Assembly (NCBI GenBank): GCA_944393465.1
Contig: CALYAG010000015.1
Coordinates: 1-40,947, forward strand
DNA length: 40,947 bases
From: an uncultured Clostridia bacterium
Lineage (GTDB): Bacteria; Bacillota; Clostridia; TANB77; CAG-508
Direction: 5' to 3'
Shown: in pieces, positions 7,678 to 15,163 of the stretch
Layout: each line of letters starts with the position of its first letter
How positions within the stretch are numbered: position 1 is the first letter of the stretch
Position numbers and translations under genes: made by a program
Notes under the pieces: generated by a model
Database searches by the model: none
What the model was told of the DNA's origin: nothing
What the model saw: the letters and a program-made list of their open reading frames with translations, nothing else

Positions 7678-8340
7678 TTAGATATTTAATTTATTTAAAA
7701 TCTCATCCCATAAATCTTCTAAATATATTTTTCTTTCAGATGAAAATGGCATAAATTTTAAATCATGTAAAGGATTAAGGCTATCCTGAATAATTTTTAC
7801 ACTATCATTAACCTTTGTCACAGCGATTTTATCTGCTTTATTTGCAATAATTATACAAGGCAAATTTTGCTTTATAATGTAATCATACATTAATTTATCA
7901 TTGCTTGTTGGGTTATGCCTAATATCAACAAGAAATAGAATTAGAGCAATATTTGGACATTTTTGTAAATATTCTTCAATAAAATTGCCAACTTCTACTT
8001 GCTGAGCTTTAGACATTTTGCTAAAACCATATCCAGGCAAATCAACAAAATAGAATTCATTAGGACTATCAATGTTACTACTGTTTTGTGAAACAGTATT
8101 GCAATCTTCAGCTTTATAAATAGCATCTTGCTTAATACTTACTTTATAAAAATTAATTAATCTTGTTTTACCAGGTTCACTGCTAGTTCTAGCTAATTTT
8201 TTGCGATTAACCATGGTGTTAATAAAAGAAGATTTACCCACATTAGATTTACCAACTAATACAATTTGAGGTAAATCATCTTTGGGATATTGCTTGGGGC
8301 TTGTAGCAGATACAGTAAATTTTGCATTTTTTATTATCAT
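7678..8340 (-). CDS. engB: ribosome biogenesis GTPase EngB (YsxC/YihA)
   Basis: 220 aa TRAFAC GTPase needed for late 50S ribosomal subunit assembly. P-loop GKSNVGKS at 30-37, switch-I threonine T59 in PGKTRLINFY, G3 DLPGYG at 100-105 and NKAD further on. An unusual insertion of roughly 25 residues (about 68-94, rich in Ser/Asn/Asp) separates the G2 region from G3, making the protein slightly longer than the usual ~195-200. It is transcribed toward dapB; serS lies upstream on the same strand, with an intervening REP pair. Confidence 0.95.
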   Translation of the reverse strand: MIIKNAKFTVSATSPKQYPKDDLPQIVLVGKSNVGKSSFINTMVNRKKLARTSSEPGKTRLINFYKVSIKQDAIYKAEDCNTVSQNSSNIDSPNEFYFVDLPGYGFSKMSKAQQVEVGNFIEEYLQKCPNIALILFLVDIRHNPTSNDKLMYDYIIKQNLPCIIIANKADKIAVTKVNDSVKIIQDSLNPLHDLKFMPFSSERKIYLEDLWDEILNKLNI

Positions 8341-8353
8341 AAATAAATCCTTT

Positions 8354-8421
8354 CTTTTTCAGTTGGGGACGGTCCTTTTTCGAAAAAATTTTCATTTTAG
8401 GACCGTCCCCAACTGAAAAAA
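8354..8421. repeat. REP locus 3: near-perfect inverted REP pair between serS and engB
   Basis: TTTTTCAGTTGGGGACGGTC on the left and GGACCGTCCCCAACTGAAAA on the right, around a short spacer with CGAAAAAATTTTCATT. The whole forms one long hairpin, the typical REPIN layout. Confidence 0.93.
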
Positions 8422-8431
8422 CTGTAAAAAA

Positions 8432-9713
8432 TTAAGGTACTAATTTTTTAGTTCCACCCATATATGGCCATAAAACTTCTGGAATATCAACACTTCCATC
8501 AGGATTATAGTGATTTTCAAGAAGTGCAATAAGCATACGAGGTGGGGCAACAACAGTGTTGTTTAAAGTGTGTGCAAAATAGTTTCCTTTTTCACCTTTT
8601 ATACGTATTCCAAGTCTACGAGCTTGAGCGTCAGTTAAGTTTGAACAACTGCCAACTTCGAAATATTTCTTTTGTCTAGGAGACCATGCTTCAACATCGC
8701 AAGATTTAGCTTTTAAATCTGCTAAGTCTCCACTACAACATTCTAAAGTTCTTACTGGAATATCCATACTTCTAAATAATTCAACTGTATATGACCATAA
8801 TTTGTCATACCAATTCCAGCTATCTTCTGGCTCACAAACAACAATCATTTCTTGCTTTTCAAATTGATGTATACGATAAATTCCACGTTCTTCAATACCA
8901 TGTGCACCTTTTTCTTTTCTAAAACATGGAGAATATGATGTCATAGTATATGGCATATCTTTTTTATCTAAAATTTGTCCTTTAAATTTTCCAATCATTG
9001 AATGCTCACTTGTACCAATTAAATACAAATCTTCGCCTTCAATTTTATACATCATGGCATCCATTTCTTCAAAAGACATAACTCCATTTACAACATCTCC
9101 ATGAATCATATATGGTGGGATACAGTAGGTAAAGCCTTTGTTTATCATAAAATCTCTAGCATAAGCAAGTACTGCTGAATGAAGCCTTGCAATATCTCCA
9201 GTTAAATAATAAAAGCCATTACCTGCAACACGACGAGCAGCGTCTAAATCAATTCCGCTTAAGTTTTTCCATAATATCTGTATGGTAAGGAATCTCATAA
9301 TCTGGAACAACTGGCTCACCAAACTTCTCAATTTCAACATTATGAGTGTCATCTTCGCCAATAGGAACACTGTCTGCTATAATGTTAGGAATTTTCATCA
9401 TTCTAGATTTAACTTCTTCGCTATACTCATGTTCCAACTTTTCATTTTCGTCTAATTCTTTATTTATTTGTTGTACTTCTGCTTTAACTTTTTCTGCTTC
9501 ATCTTTTTTTCCGTTTTTCATAAGCATTCCAATTTGACTGCTTAAGGAGTTACGTTTGCTTCTAAGTTCATCACCTTTTAATGTAGCTTCTCTGCTTTTT
9601 TTGTCAAATTCAATAACTTCGTCTACTAGAGGAAGTTTGTAATCCTGAAACTTTTTCTTAATATTTTCTTTTACAATATCAGGATTTTCTCTTAAAAATT
9701 TAATATCTATCAT
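8432..9713 (-). CDS. serS: serine--tRNA ligase, interrupted by a +1 frameshift
   Basis: Two overlapping frames together make one complete class II seryl-tRNA synthetase. The N-terminal frame (9713 to 9249, 154 aa) has the long α-helical coiled-coil tRNA-binding arm and the linker VPDYEIPYHTDIMEKL. The C-terminal frame carries SGIDLDAARRVAGNGFYYL onward with motif 2 (FRKEKGAHG) and motif 3 (NTVVAPPRMLIALLENHY). The break is at 9263-9257: the mRNA reads CTT AAG C where CTT AGC would keep frame, so one extra A is present. Everything else looks intact. As SerRS is essential, the likeliest explanation is a sequencing or assembly error; a true indel or +1 recoding is possible (CUU AAG C resembles known CUU-type slip sites). 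Start ATG has AGGAGG. I see no T-box in the 100 bases upstream. Confidence 0.88.
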
Positions 9714-9817
9714 AAAAACCTCCTAAATGCAGTCAAGAATTTATATTCTATAACTGATAATATTATGTAACTATTTTATCATCAAATATGCAATTTTACA
9801 ATAAGTTTTTAGCAATT

Positions 9818-10030
9818 TTTTTCAGTTGGGGACGGTCCTAAATCGAAAATTTATATTTGTCAAGCCCTAATATACTTCTCTCCTATTTTGCTGCGAGGGT
9901 CGCTTCGCTCCAGCTTGAATGTTTCGCTCCGCCCCTACGTCGCCTACGCTCGTCTAAAATATAGAGAAGTATATTACTGGCTTTTTAGTAAATTTAATTT
10001 TCGATTTAGGACCGTCCCCAACTGAAAAAA
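9818..10030. repeat. REP locus 4: inverted REP arms split by a GC-rich insertion
   Basis: Left arm TTTTTTTCAGTTGGGGACGG (from 9818) and right arm ending GGACCGTCCCCAACTGAAAA (to about 10029) are the usual inverted pair, but about 145 bp separate them instead of about 10-20 bp. The insert is described separately. Confidence 0.88.
9862..9982. mobile_element. hairpin-forming, GC-rich insertion inside the REP pair
   Basis: AATATACTTCTCT (9869-9881) pairs perfectly with AGAGAAGTATATT (9963-9975). The stem can be extended outward (GCC with GGC) and inward (TATTTT with AAAATA, then CGAG with CTCG). The centre (about 9890-9955) is about 60% GC against about 30% around it and holds short variants of CGCTTCGCTCC. 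No open frame of interest. It looks like a small non-autonomous palindromic element. Confidence 0.5.
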
Positions 10031-10098
10031 TATTTAGCAAATTTATGCATAAATGGTATTTGATGTGAATATAATTAAAGAAGGAGGAGAGCGTATTT

Positions 10099-10347
10099 AT
10101 GGAAGAAAGGTATTTGAGAGATAAATATTTAATAGAAATGACACCAGAGGAGGAGAAAAAAGACATTCTTAGAAATATATTGCATACAAAGGCGGAGCTT
10201 ACTAATGCAAATAAAAACTTTGAATTTGCTAATACAAATGAACTTGTAGACTATTATGTTTATAAAATTAAATCTATGCAAGCACAATTAGATAGCTTGA
10301 TAAAATTAGCAAAAGAAAAGGGGATAGAGGTAGAAAAGTTGGCATAA
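10099..10347 (+). CDS. yaaL: YaaL-like DUF2508 family protein
   Basis: 82 aa, soluble, charged, mostly helical. The stretch FANTNELVDYYVYKIKSMQAQLDSLIKLAKEKG fits the DUF2508/YaaL pattern (pelvDyaiyeieaaeary..LlklAke; shown here in two parts: residues 43-60 and 61-76). In Bacillus yaaL lies directly before bofA, as here, which supports the call. Function unknown. Ribosome binding site AAGGAGGAG, seven bases before the ATG. Confidence 0.75.
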   Translation: MEERYLRDKYLIEMTPEEEKKDILRNILHTKAELTNANKNFEFANTNELVDYYVYKIKSMQAQLDSLIKLAKEKGIEVEKLA

Positions 10348-10411
10348 AAATAATTTGTCCATCATATATTAAAATAGAATTTTAAGTTCTAAAAAGATAA
10401 TGGAGGAAAGT

Positions 10412-10444
10412 ATGTGTTGCAATTATTCATGCATTATAGTTTGA
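10412..10444 (+). CDS. possible 10-residue leader peptide before bofA
   Basis: A strong GGAGGAAAGT ribosome binding site precedes ATG at 10412, which opens a frame MCCNYSCIIV and stops at 10442-10444. The bofA ATG lies 25 bases later with only a weak site of its own (GAGATAGA). Translation of the tiny, cysteine-rich frame could couple to bofA. It may also simply be a degenerate sequence, so confidence is low. Confidence 0.3.
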   Translation: MCCNYSCIIV

Positions 10445-10469
10445 AATGCGCATATAACATACGAGATAG

Positions 10470-10742
10470 ATGATGGATACAAATATTATAATTTCAGTTG
10501 TAATTTGTATAATTTTTTTACTCATATTTGGCAAGATATTTTTGTTACCAATGAAAAAGATATTTAAGCTAGCAATTAATACAGGTTTAGGAGCATTAGC
10601 AATTTTTATTATAAATACCATAGGCACTTCATTTGGGTTCCACATAGGTCTTAATATAATAAATGCTGTAATAGTTGGAATATTGGGAGTTCCGGGTGCA
10701 GTGTTACTAATATTATTAAAGATATTTTGCAATATAGGCTAA
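10470..10742 (+). CDS. bofA: pro-σK processing inhibitor BofA family protein
   Basis: 90 aa. Two hydrophobic segments (about 5-27 and 37-56) and a third near the C-terminus (70-87). The family signature is clear: LAINTGLGALAIFIINTIGTSFGFHIGLN and then NAVIVGILGVPGAVLL (two separated blocks, residues 34-62 in pieces and 64-79), equivalent to the GNSFGIHVPLN...GFLGIPG pattern of BofA. In Bacillus BofA holds the σK protease SpoIVFB inactive in the outer forespore membrane; clostridial homologues without that checkpoint are also common. The gene order yaaL-bofA is conserved. Start may be ATG 10470 or 10473. Confidence 0.88.
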   Translation: MMDTNIIISVVICIIFLLIFGKIFLLPMKKIFKLAINTGLGALAIFIINTIGTSFGFHIGLNIINAVIVGILGVPGAVLLILLKIFCNIG

Positions 10743-10751
10743 AAAAGAATA

Positions 10752-10848
10752 GATTTTCGATTGGGGACGGACCTAAAATGAAAATTTTCGATTTAGGCTA
10801 ACTGTAAAAAGCAATTTTCGATTTAGAACCGTCCCCAACTGAAAAAAA
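10752..10848. repeat. REP locus 5: degenerate REP cluster
   Basis: A + core with one change (GGGGACGGACCT, near 10762-10773), a rump copy lacking the core (CGATTTAGGCTAACTG) and a - core with one change (AGAACCGTCCCC, near 10826-10837). It looks like an old, decaying array. Confidence 0.85.
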
Positions 10849-10877
10849 TTGCAAAATTATGTTGAGTGTGATATAAT
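10849..10877 (+). promoter_or_regulatory. promoter abutting REP locus 5
   Basis: TTGCAA (10849-10854), 17 bp, TATAAT (10872-10877). The -35 box touches the end of the REP tail. It would drive the small membrane protein gene at 10931. Confidence 0.6.
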
Positions 10878-10930
10878 AATCTAGTATAAATTTGTAGGCA
10901 AAAGCCTTAGAACAATTGGAGGTAGGTAAA

Positions 10931-11353
10931 ATGAAACGGCAATTAGCAATTTGTTTCTTGGAGGCAATTCGTATTATCTTGGGATTGATTACAATCTGGG
11001 TAGTACTGTATGAGCAAAACTTTATTATCTTTTTATTGATTATTGATTTGATGCTATATCTTTATGTAAAAAACATAAAAGTTGAATTAAAAGAGGCAGA
11101 AAGAATTTATTATGGAATTAAATGGCAATATCAAAGATTTTTTGATTTGTATAGAGAAAAGGATGTTTTGAAAAAAAGCAATATTTTTTTTGAGATAGGC
11201 GAAAATCCCCAAGAATATATTATATATTTGGGAAAAGTGATAATGAAATATGAAAAAAGAATTAATGATAATAAAGGATGGTACTCTGAGGAAGAAATAG
11301 AAGAAGTGCATAGAATATGTGATGATGTTAGTGAGAAAATGAAAAATTGCTGA
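10931..11353 (+). CDS. small membrane protein with a cytoplasmic tail, unknown function
   Basis: 140 aa from the ATG at 10931, chosen because GGAGG sits eight bases before it; the frame extends upstream only to a TTG that overlaps this site. The first ~50 residues hold two hydrophobic segments (about 2-24 and 28-47). The rest is charged and helical with many aromatic residues (IYYGIKWQYQRFFDLYREK). I do not recognise a family. It has its own promoter (10849-10877) and terminator (11361-11396), so it is a free-standing unit in a run of REPs and small genes. Confidence 0.65.
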   Translation: MKRQLAICFLEAIRIILGLITIWVVLYEQNFIIFLLIIDLMLYLYVKNIKVELKEAERIYYGIKWQYQRFFDLYREKDVLKKSNIFFEIGENPQEYIIYLGKVIMKYEKRINDNKGWYSEEEIEEVHRICDDVSEKMKNC

Positions 11354-11360
11354 TAGTCAA

Positions 11361-11396
11361 AAAAGTGGAACTCTAGGATTCTAAAGTTCCACTTTT
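11361..11396 (+). terminator. intrinsic terminator
   Basis: AAAAGTGGAACT (11361-11372) pairs with AGTTCCACTTTT (11385-11396). It closes the membrane protein gene; A and T tracts allow use in both directions. Confidence 0.85.
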
Positions 11397-11439
11397 GGAG
11401 TATAAAAAATTTAATTTTTCCCGTAAAAAGTAATATTGA

Positions 11440-11539
11440 ATTTACCATAAAGTTCAAAAAATTATGTAAACCTGACAGCAAGAAATATTTGACTTTTTCT
11501 GGTAAATATGGTATAATAAAATTTACCGAAATGGTAAAT
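11440..11539 (+). promoter_or_regulatory. promoter with operator-like ATTTACC/GGTAAAT repeats
   Basis: TTGACT (11489-11494), 17 bp, TATAAT (11512-11517). A palindrome ATTTACC-N5-GGTAAAT (11521-11539) covers the expected transcription start. Two more half-sites lie at 11440-11446 (ATTTACC) and 11501-11507 (GGTAAAT, between -35 and -10). The placement is what a repressor operator would have; the regulator is not identifiable. Confidence 0.65.
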
Positions 11540-11562
11540 TAAAATTGCTGGAGGTAAGAGAA

Positions 11563-11937
11563 ATGTTTAAACGGTTGAATGTTTACGAATCTCAGATTGA
11601 GAAAAAGGGGAGAAATTCCTCAAATCTCATTATTGAGATTCGGTTGACCAACAGTGGAATGGAGGTGTATGTCGAAAAACATACCACTCTGATTATCGAC
11701 AAAGGCTGCCTTATTATCCAAGGCGCTGATTGGTCCAGAGATGAAGCATGGGAGATTGCTGATGAGGCAATTGAACTGTCAGATGACAAAAAAATTTTGG
11801 CAGAAAGTGTTCGGCCAAAAGGAATTGGGATTATCCACTATGAAGGTGGTGGCTTCACATTAGTGTGGAACTGCGACCCCAAGGAAATGGATGATGAAGA
11901 CCCCCCGGCAAATGCCTTAACTCTTGCTAAGGCATAA
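11563..11937 (+). CDS. unknown soluble protein, compositionally foreign
   Basis: 124 aa from ATG 11563 (GGAGG site eight bases before; the frame extends upstream to a TTG, which lacks support). β-strand-like N-terminal half (NLIIEIRLTNSGMEVYVEK), then an acidic helical region (WSRDEAWEIADEAIELSDD) and a C-terminal GGGFTLVWNCDPKEMDDED. No family recognised. Its GC content is near 45% and it uses CGG, GGC, GCC and CTG codons that its neighbours avoid, suggesting recent transfer. It is a self-contained unit: consensus promoter, palindromic operator and a GC-rich terminator. Confidence 0.7.
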   Translation: MFKRLNVYESQIEKKGRNSSNLIIEIRLTNSGMEVYVEKHTTLIIDKGCLIIQGADWSRDEAWEIADEAIELSDDKKILAESVRPKGIGIIHYEGGGFTLVWNCDPKEMDDEDPPANALTLAKA

Positions 11938-11946
11938 AAACTAAAA

Positions 11947-11984
11947 AGAACCTGACCCGCTAAAAAACGGGGCAGGTTCTTTTT
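11947..11984 (+). terminator. strong GC-rich intrinsic terminator
   Basis: AGAACCTG..CCCG (11947-11959) pairs with CGGG..CAGGTTCT (11968-11980), followed by TTTT. Its T-tract merges with the first REP unit of locus 6. Confidence 0.9.
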
Positions 11985-12119
11985 CAGTTTGGGACGGACC
12001 TAAAACGAAAATTTTTTCAGTTGGGGACGGTCCTAAACTGAAAAAATTTATCAATTGTGTCAATTGGGACGGTTCTAAATAACAATATTTTCGATTTAGG
12101 ACCGTCCCCAACTGAAAAA
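11982..12119. repeat. REP locus 6: four-core composite array
   Basis: Three + cores (about 11991 GGGACGGACCT, 12017 GGGGACGGTCCT, 12066 GGGACGGTTCT) and one - core (about 12097). The third belongs to a second subfamily (GTCAATTGGGACGGTTCTAA), so the array mixes the two types. It lies between the foreign unit and the 3' end of glmS. Confidence 0.88.
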
Positions 12120-12120
12120 T

Positions 12121-13935
12121 TTACTCAACTGTTACAGATTTAGCTAAATTTCTAGGCTTATCTACATCTAAATTTTTATCTTTTGCAATATAATATGCAA
12201 ATAGTTGCAAAGGTACAACAGATAATACAGGTGAAAGCATAGGAGAACATTCAGGGATTTTTATGTTACAACTAATTTTGATGTTAGGCAAAGACGCATT
12301 GCTTACAACCATAACATTTGCACCTCTTGTAATTACTTCCTCTAAATTGCTCATTGTTTTGTCAACTAATTTTGGGTTTGTAGCAATTCCAACAACTGTT
12401 ACACCATCTTCAATTAATGCAATTGGACCATGTTTTAATTCGCCAGCTGCATAAGCTTCAGAATGAATGTATGAAATTTCTTTTAGTTTTAAAGAGCCTT
12501 CCATTGAAACTGCATAGTCTGTATTTCTTCCTATAAAGAATATGTCTTTTTTATCATGAACTTCATCTGCAAATTCTTTAATATTTTTAGTAGAGTCTAA
12601 AATTAATCTTAACTTGTCAGGAAGTTCTAATATTTCATTTTTAAAATCTTCCAATTCTTGAGATGTTTTGCCAAGTAATTCTGCAAAATATACAGCTAAT
12701 ATGTTTAGTAATACAACTTGGCAAGTATATGCTTTTGTTGAAGCAACTGCTATTTCAGGCCCAGCGTGTGTATAAATTGTGTAATCTGCAATTCTTGTAA
12801 TTGAGCTACCAATAACATTTACTACTGCTAAAGTAGTAGAGCCAGCACTTTTAGCAAGTTTAAGTGCTGCAATTGTGTCAGCAGTTTCACCAGATTGGCT
12901 TACAAAAATGCATAAAGTATGCTCATCTATTAATGGGTCTCTGTATCTAAATTCAGAAGCCATATCAACTTCTACTGGTATTTTACAAAAATGTTCAAAT
13001 GTATATTTTGTAGCTAAACCAGCATGCATAGCAGTACCGCAAGCTATAATGTATATTTGACGAATACTGCTTAAATCAATATCTAAATCATCAAAATAGC
13101 ATTTTTCATTTGGTTTTAATCTTGAACCAATTGTTTCCATAACAACATTTGGTTGTTCATATATTTCTTTAAGCATGTAGTCTTCAAATTTACCTTTTTC
13201 ACTACTTGCACAGTCCCATTCAATATCTTTAACATCTTTAGAAATTTTTTCTAAATCATAATTATAAAATGTAATTTTATCTTTTTTTACAACTGCTAAT
13301 TCTTTGTCGTCTAGAAAATAGAATTTACTTGTATAATTTAAAACAGCTGGAATATCTGAAGCAATAAAGTTTTCGCCTTCTCCAATACCTATAACTAAAG
13401 GGCTATCTTTTCTAGCAACTATTATTTCATCTTTTAAGTAAGGTGTAATTACTTCTATTGCATAACTACCTTTTAGAGATTTTATTGCTAAATCCACTGC
13501 TTTAAGTACATCTTTTTCTATATCATAATAATATGAAATAAGGTTAGGAATAACTTCTGTATCTGTTTGAGATTTTAATGTATATCCTTTAGATGTTAAA
13601 AACTCTTTAAGTTCGGTGTAATTTTCTATTATGCCATTGTGAACTACTGCAAATTTACCAGTAGAATCTAAGTGAGGGTGAGCATTTTCCTTTGATGGAA
13701 TACCATGTGTTGCCCACCTAGTATGTGCTATACCCATATTTCCTAATAATTTTGAAAGCTCAGGTTTTTCCTCTAGGTTTTTAACACGGCCTTTGTCTTT
13801 TACAACATCTAATTTGTCATTATCTAGTACGCAAATACCAGCAGAGTCATAACCTCTATATTCTAATGAAAGCAATCCTTTAATAAGCACTGGTACTGCT
13901 TTCTTTGTACCAATGTATCCTACAATTCCACACAT
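12121..13935 (-). CDS. glmS: glutamine--fructose-6-phosphate aminotransferase (isomerizing)
   Basis: 604 aa, full length. Makes glucosamine-6-phosphate from fructose-6-phosphate and glutamine, the first step to UDP-GlcNAc for peptidoglycan. The N-terminal class II glutaminase begins with the catalytic C2 (MCGIVGYIG) and carries HTRWATHG and the GIIENYTELK region. The C-terminal half has two SIS sugar-isomerase domains (SQSGETADT, SSTKAYT-like ASTKAYT) and ends in the expected KSVTVE. The transcript leader contains a glmS ribozyme, so expression should fall when the product accumulates. A REP array follows the gene. Ribosome binding site AGGAGG, seven bases before ATG. Confidence 0.97.
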   Translation of the reverse strand: MCGIVGYIGTKKAVPVLIKGLLSLEYRGYDSAGICVLDNDKLDVVKDKGRVKNLEEKPELSKLLGNMGIAHTRWATHGIPSKENAHPHLDSTGKFAVVHNGIIENYTELKEFLTSKGYTLKSQTDTEVIPNLISYYYDIEKDVLKAVDLAIKSLKGSYAIEVITPYLKDEIIVARKDSPLVIGIGEGENFIASDIPAVLNYTSKFYFLDDKELAVVKKDKITFYNYDLEKISKDVKDIEWDCASSEKGKFEDYMLKEIYEQPNVVMETIGSRLKPNEKCYFDDLDIDLSSIRQIYIIACGTAMHAGLATKYTFEHFCKIPVEVDMASEFRYRDPLIDEHTLCIFVSQSGETADTIAALKLAKSAGSTTLAVVNVIGSSITRIADYTIYTHAGPEIAVASTKAYTCQVVLLNILAVYFAELLGKTSQELEDFKNEILELPDKLRLILDSTKNIKEFADEVHDKKDIFFIGRNTDYAVSMEGSLKLKEISYIHSEAYAAGELKHGPIALIEDGVTVVGIATNPKLVDKTMSNLEEVITRGANVMVVSNASLPNIKISCNIKIPECSPMLSPVLSVVPLQLFAYYIAKDKNLDVDKPRNLAKSVTVE

Positions 13936-14067
13936 ATGGACCTCCTTATGAATTTGACTTAAAGTCTCAATCTATTTGAATAAATAGATTGGGCTATATA
14001 AGTGCAATTATTTACTTAGGTTCCATAGACTACTGACATTATTTTGTTAAAATATATTTTTCCTATA
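13936..14067 (-). promoter_or_regulatory. glmS leader between ribozyme and start codon
   Basis: Contains the glmS ribosome binding site (complement of CCTCC at 13941-13945) and a perfect 10-bp hairpin, 13968-13977 with 13982-13991 (CAATCTATTT/AAATAGATTG, four-base loop). No T-tract follows, so it is not a terminator. It may shape the 3' product of ribozyme cleavage. Confidence 0.5.
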
Positions 14068-14275
14068 TTTTAAGGCAACTTAATTTCATATTATGTATTA
14101 AAATCAAATTAGCCTTTATACTATTACTAGTATTTTTTGTAAATGCCTTTGGCAATAGTGTGCCATAGAGTATCCGCCGAGTATTTCGATAAACTCTATC
14201 CTCGTCAACAGCAATTTAGACTTTGCTAATAATTAATTGATAGGCAAGCCTCTTGAATTAGCTGTCCAGGCGCTA
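14068..14275 (-). ncRNA. glmS ribozyme/riboswitch
   Basis: In the glmS transcript the conserved glmS ribozyme landmarks occur in order. AGCGCC (complement of 14269-14274) places the self-cleavage site between 14274 and 14273. Next come TTGACGAGG (14199-14207) and TTATCGAAAT, then CTCGGCGGAT (near 14171-14181). A pairing GATAGAGTTTATC.../...ACTCTATGGC surrounds these. Downstream a P3-like stem (ACTATT with AATAGT, enclosing GCC/GGC) and a P4-like stem (AAGGC with GCCTT, AATTT with AAATT, to about 14068) complete the fold. Known behaviour: glucosamine-6-phosphate acts as cofactor, the RNA cuts itself and the downstream mRNA is degraded by RNase J. The 3' limit is approximate. Confidence 0.94.
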
Positions 14276-14361
14276 AATATTAATATTAAAGTTACTTTTG
14301 AATTTATTATGAACCTTTATGCATAATAGAGTAACCTTAAAAACTAAGAAACCTAGTATAG

Positions 14362-14390
14362 TTTATACAACAAAATAAATAAAAGTGCAA
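14362..14390 (-). promoter_or_regulatory. promoter of the glmS ribozyme-glmS transcript
   Basis: Read on the minus strand: TTGCAC (14390-14385), 17 bp, TATAAA (14367-14362). It places the start about 80 bases before the ribozyme cleavage site. The interval 14281-14340 holds a further inverted repeat (GTTACT/AGTAAC), visible around 14291-14335. The rest of 14391-14538 shows nothing definite. Confidence 0.6.
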
Positions 14391-14538
14391 GTACTTTGGC
14401 AATTTAACTTGTGCAATTTCATTGAAAGTTAAACTTATGAGATTTGTTTAATTTGATTTTTATAAAAAAATGTGTTAGGGTATAAAAAACATTAAGTTAA
14501 GTTATAGAGATATTAAGATTAATTATTGGGAGAACAAG

Positions 14539-15078
14539 ATGTTTTACAAAATTTATGATTTTGAAATAGGAAAATTAGCAATATGCGAAGAAAATGAAAA
14601 AATAGTAAAAGTACAATTACTAAAAAATAATAATTTGGCAGAGATAAAATCAATTCAAGGAAAGAAAAATAGAGGAGTAAGTAAAGAATTATTAGATACT
14701 ATGTTTTGCGATAAAAATTGCATAAAAAAAGAAACAGAACTAATAAAAAATGCAAAAAATCAACTAGATGAGTACTTTGAAGGTATGCGAAAAGAATTTG
14801 ATATTCCAATAAAGCTAGAAGGCACAGATTTTCAAATAAAAGTATGGAAAGAACTTTTAAAAATACCATATGGAGAAACTTGTACGTATTTGGATATAGC
14901 AAAGCGCATAGGAAATCCAAAAGGCTCTAGAGCGGTTGGAATGGCAAATAATAAAAATAAAATAATGATAATTATTCCTTGTCATAGAGTAATTGGGAGC
15001 AATAAAAAGTTAGTTGGATATGCAGGAGGCTTAGATGTTAAAGAAAAACTGCTTAAGCTTGAAAAAGAAAATGTGTGA
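14539..15078 (+). CDS. ogt: methylated-DNA--protein-cysteine methyltransferase
   Basis: 179 aa suicide DNA-repair enzyme that transfers the alkyl group from O6-alkylguanine to its own cysteine. The active-site motif IIPCHRVIGSN is present (C148), preceded by the DNA-binding helix YLDIAKRIGNPKGSRAVG (117-134) with its arginine finger and followed by YAGGLDVKEKLLKLE. The N-terminal ~80 residues are the usual variable domain. GGGAG ribosome binding site before the ATG. The helix-turn-helix and active-site motif leave little doubt; whether it is Ogt-like or Ada-C-like cannot be decided. Confidence 0.93.
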   Translation: MFYKIYDFEIGKLAICEENEKIVKVQLLKNNNLAEIKSIQGKKNRGVSKELLDTMFCDKNCIKKETELIKNAKNQLDEYFEGMRKEFDIPIKLEGTDFQIKVWKELLKIPYGETCTYLDIAKRIGNPKGSRAVGMANNKNKIMIIIPCHRVIGSNKKLVGYAGGLDVKEKLLKLEKENV

Positions 15079-15163
15079 TTTTAAAAAAGTAAAACAAAAG
15101 CTTAGGAAAATTTGATACTAAAAAAGTTTAGAGTAAAAACTTTGTAGAAGGGAATGTAATTTA

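Noticed and set aside
9714..9820. T-box leader upstream of serS
   Set aside because: No T-box sequence, specifier loop or terminator/antiterminator pair is visible in the short AT-rich leader.
9890..9955. GC-rich patch as a tRNA or foreign coding fragment
   Set aside because: No cloverleaf, no TTCRA-type T-loop and no open frame; it fits a palindromic insertion better.
9954..10166. Minus-strand frame across REP locus 4
   Set aside because: It runs through the REP arm and the yaaL start, has repeat-derived composition and no ribosome binding site.
10427..10732. Minus-strand frame opposite bofA
   Set aside because: Shadow of the hydrophobic bofA coding sequence; no ribosome binding site.
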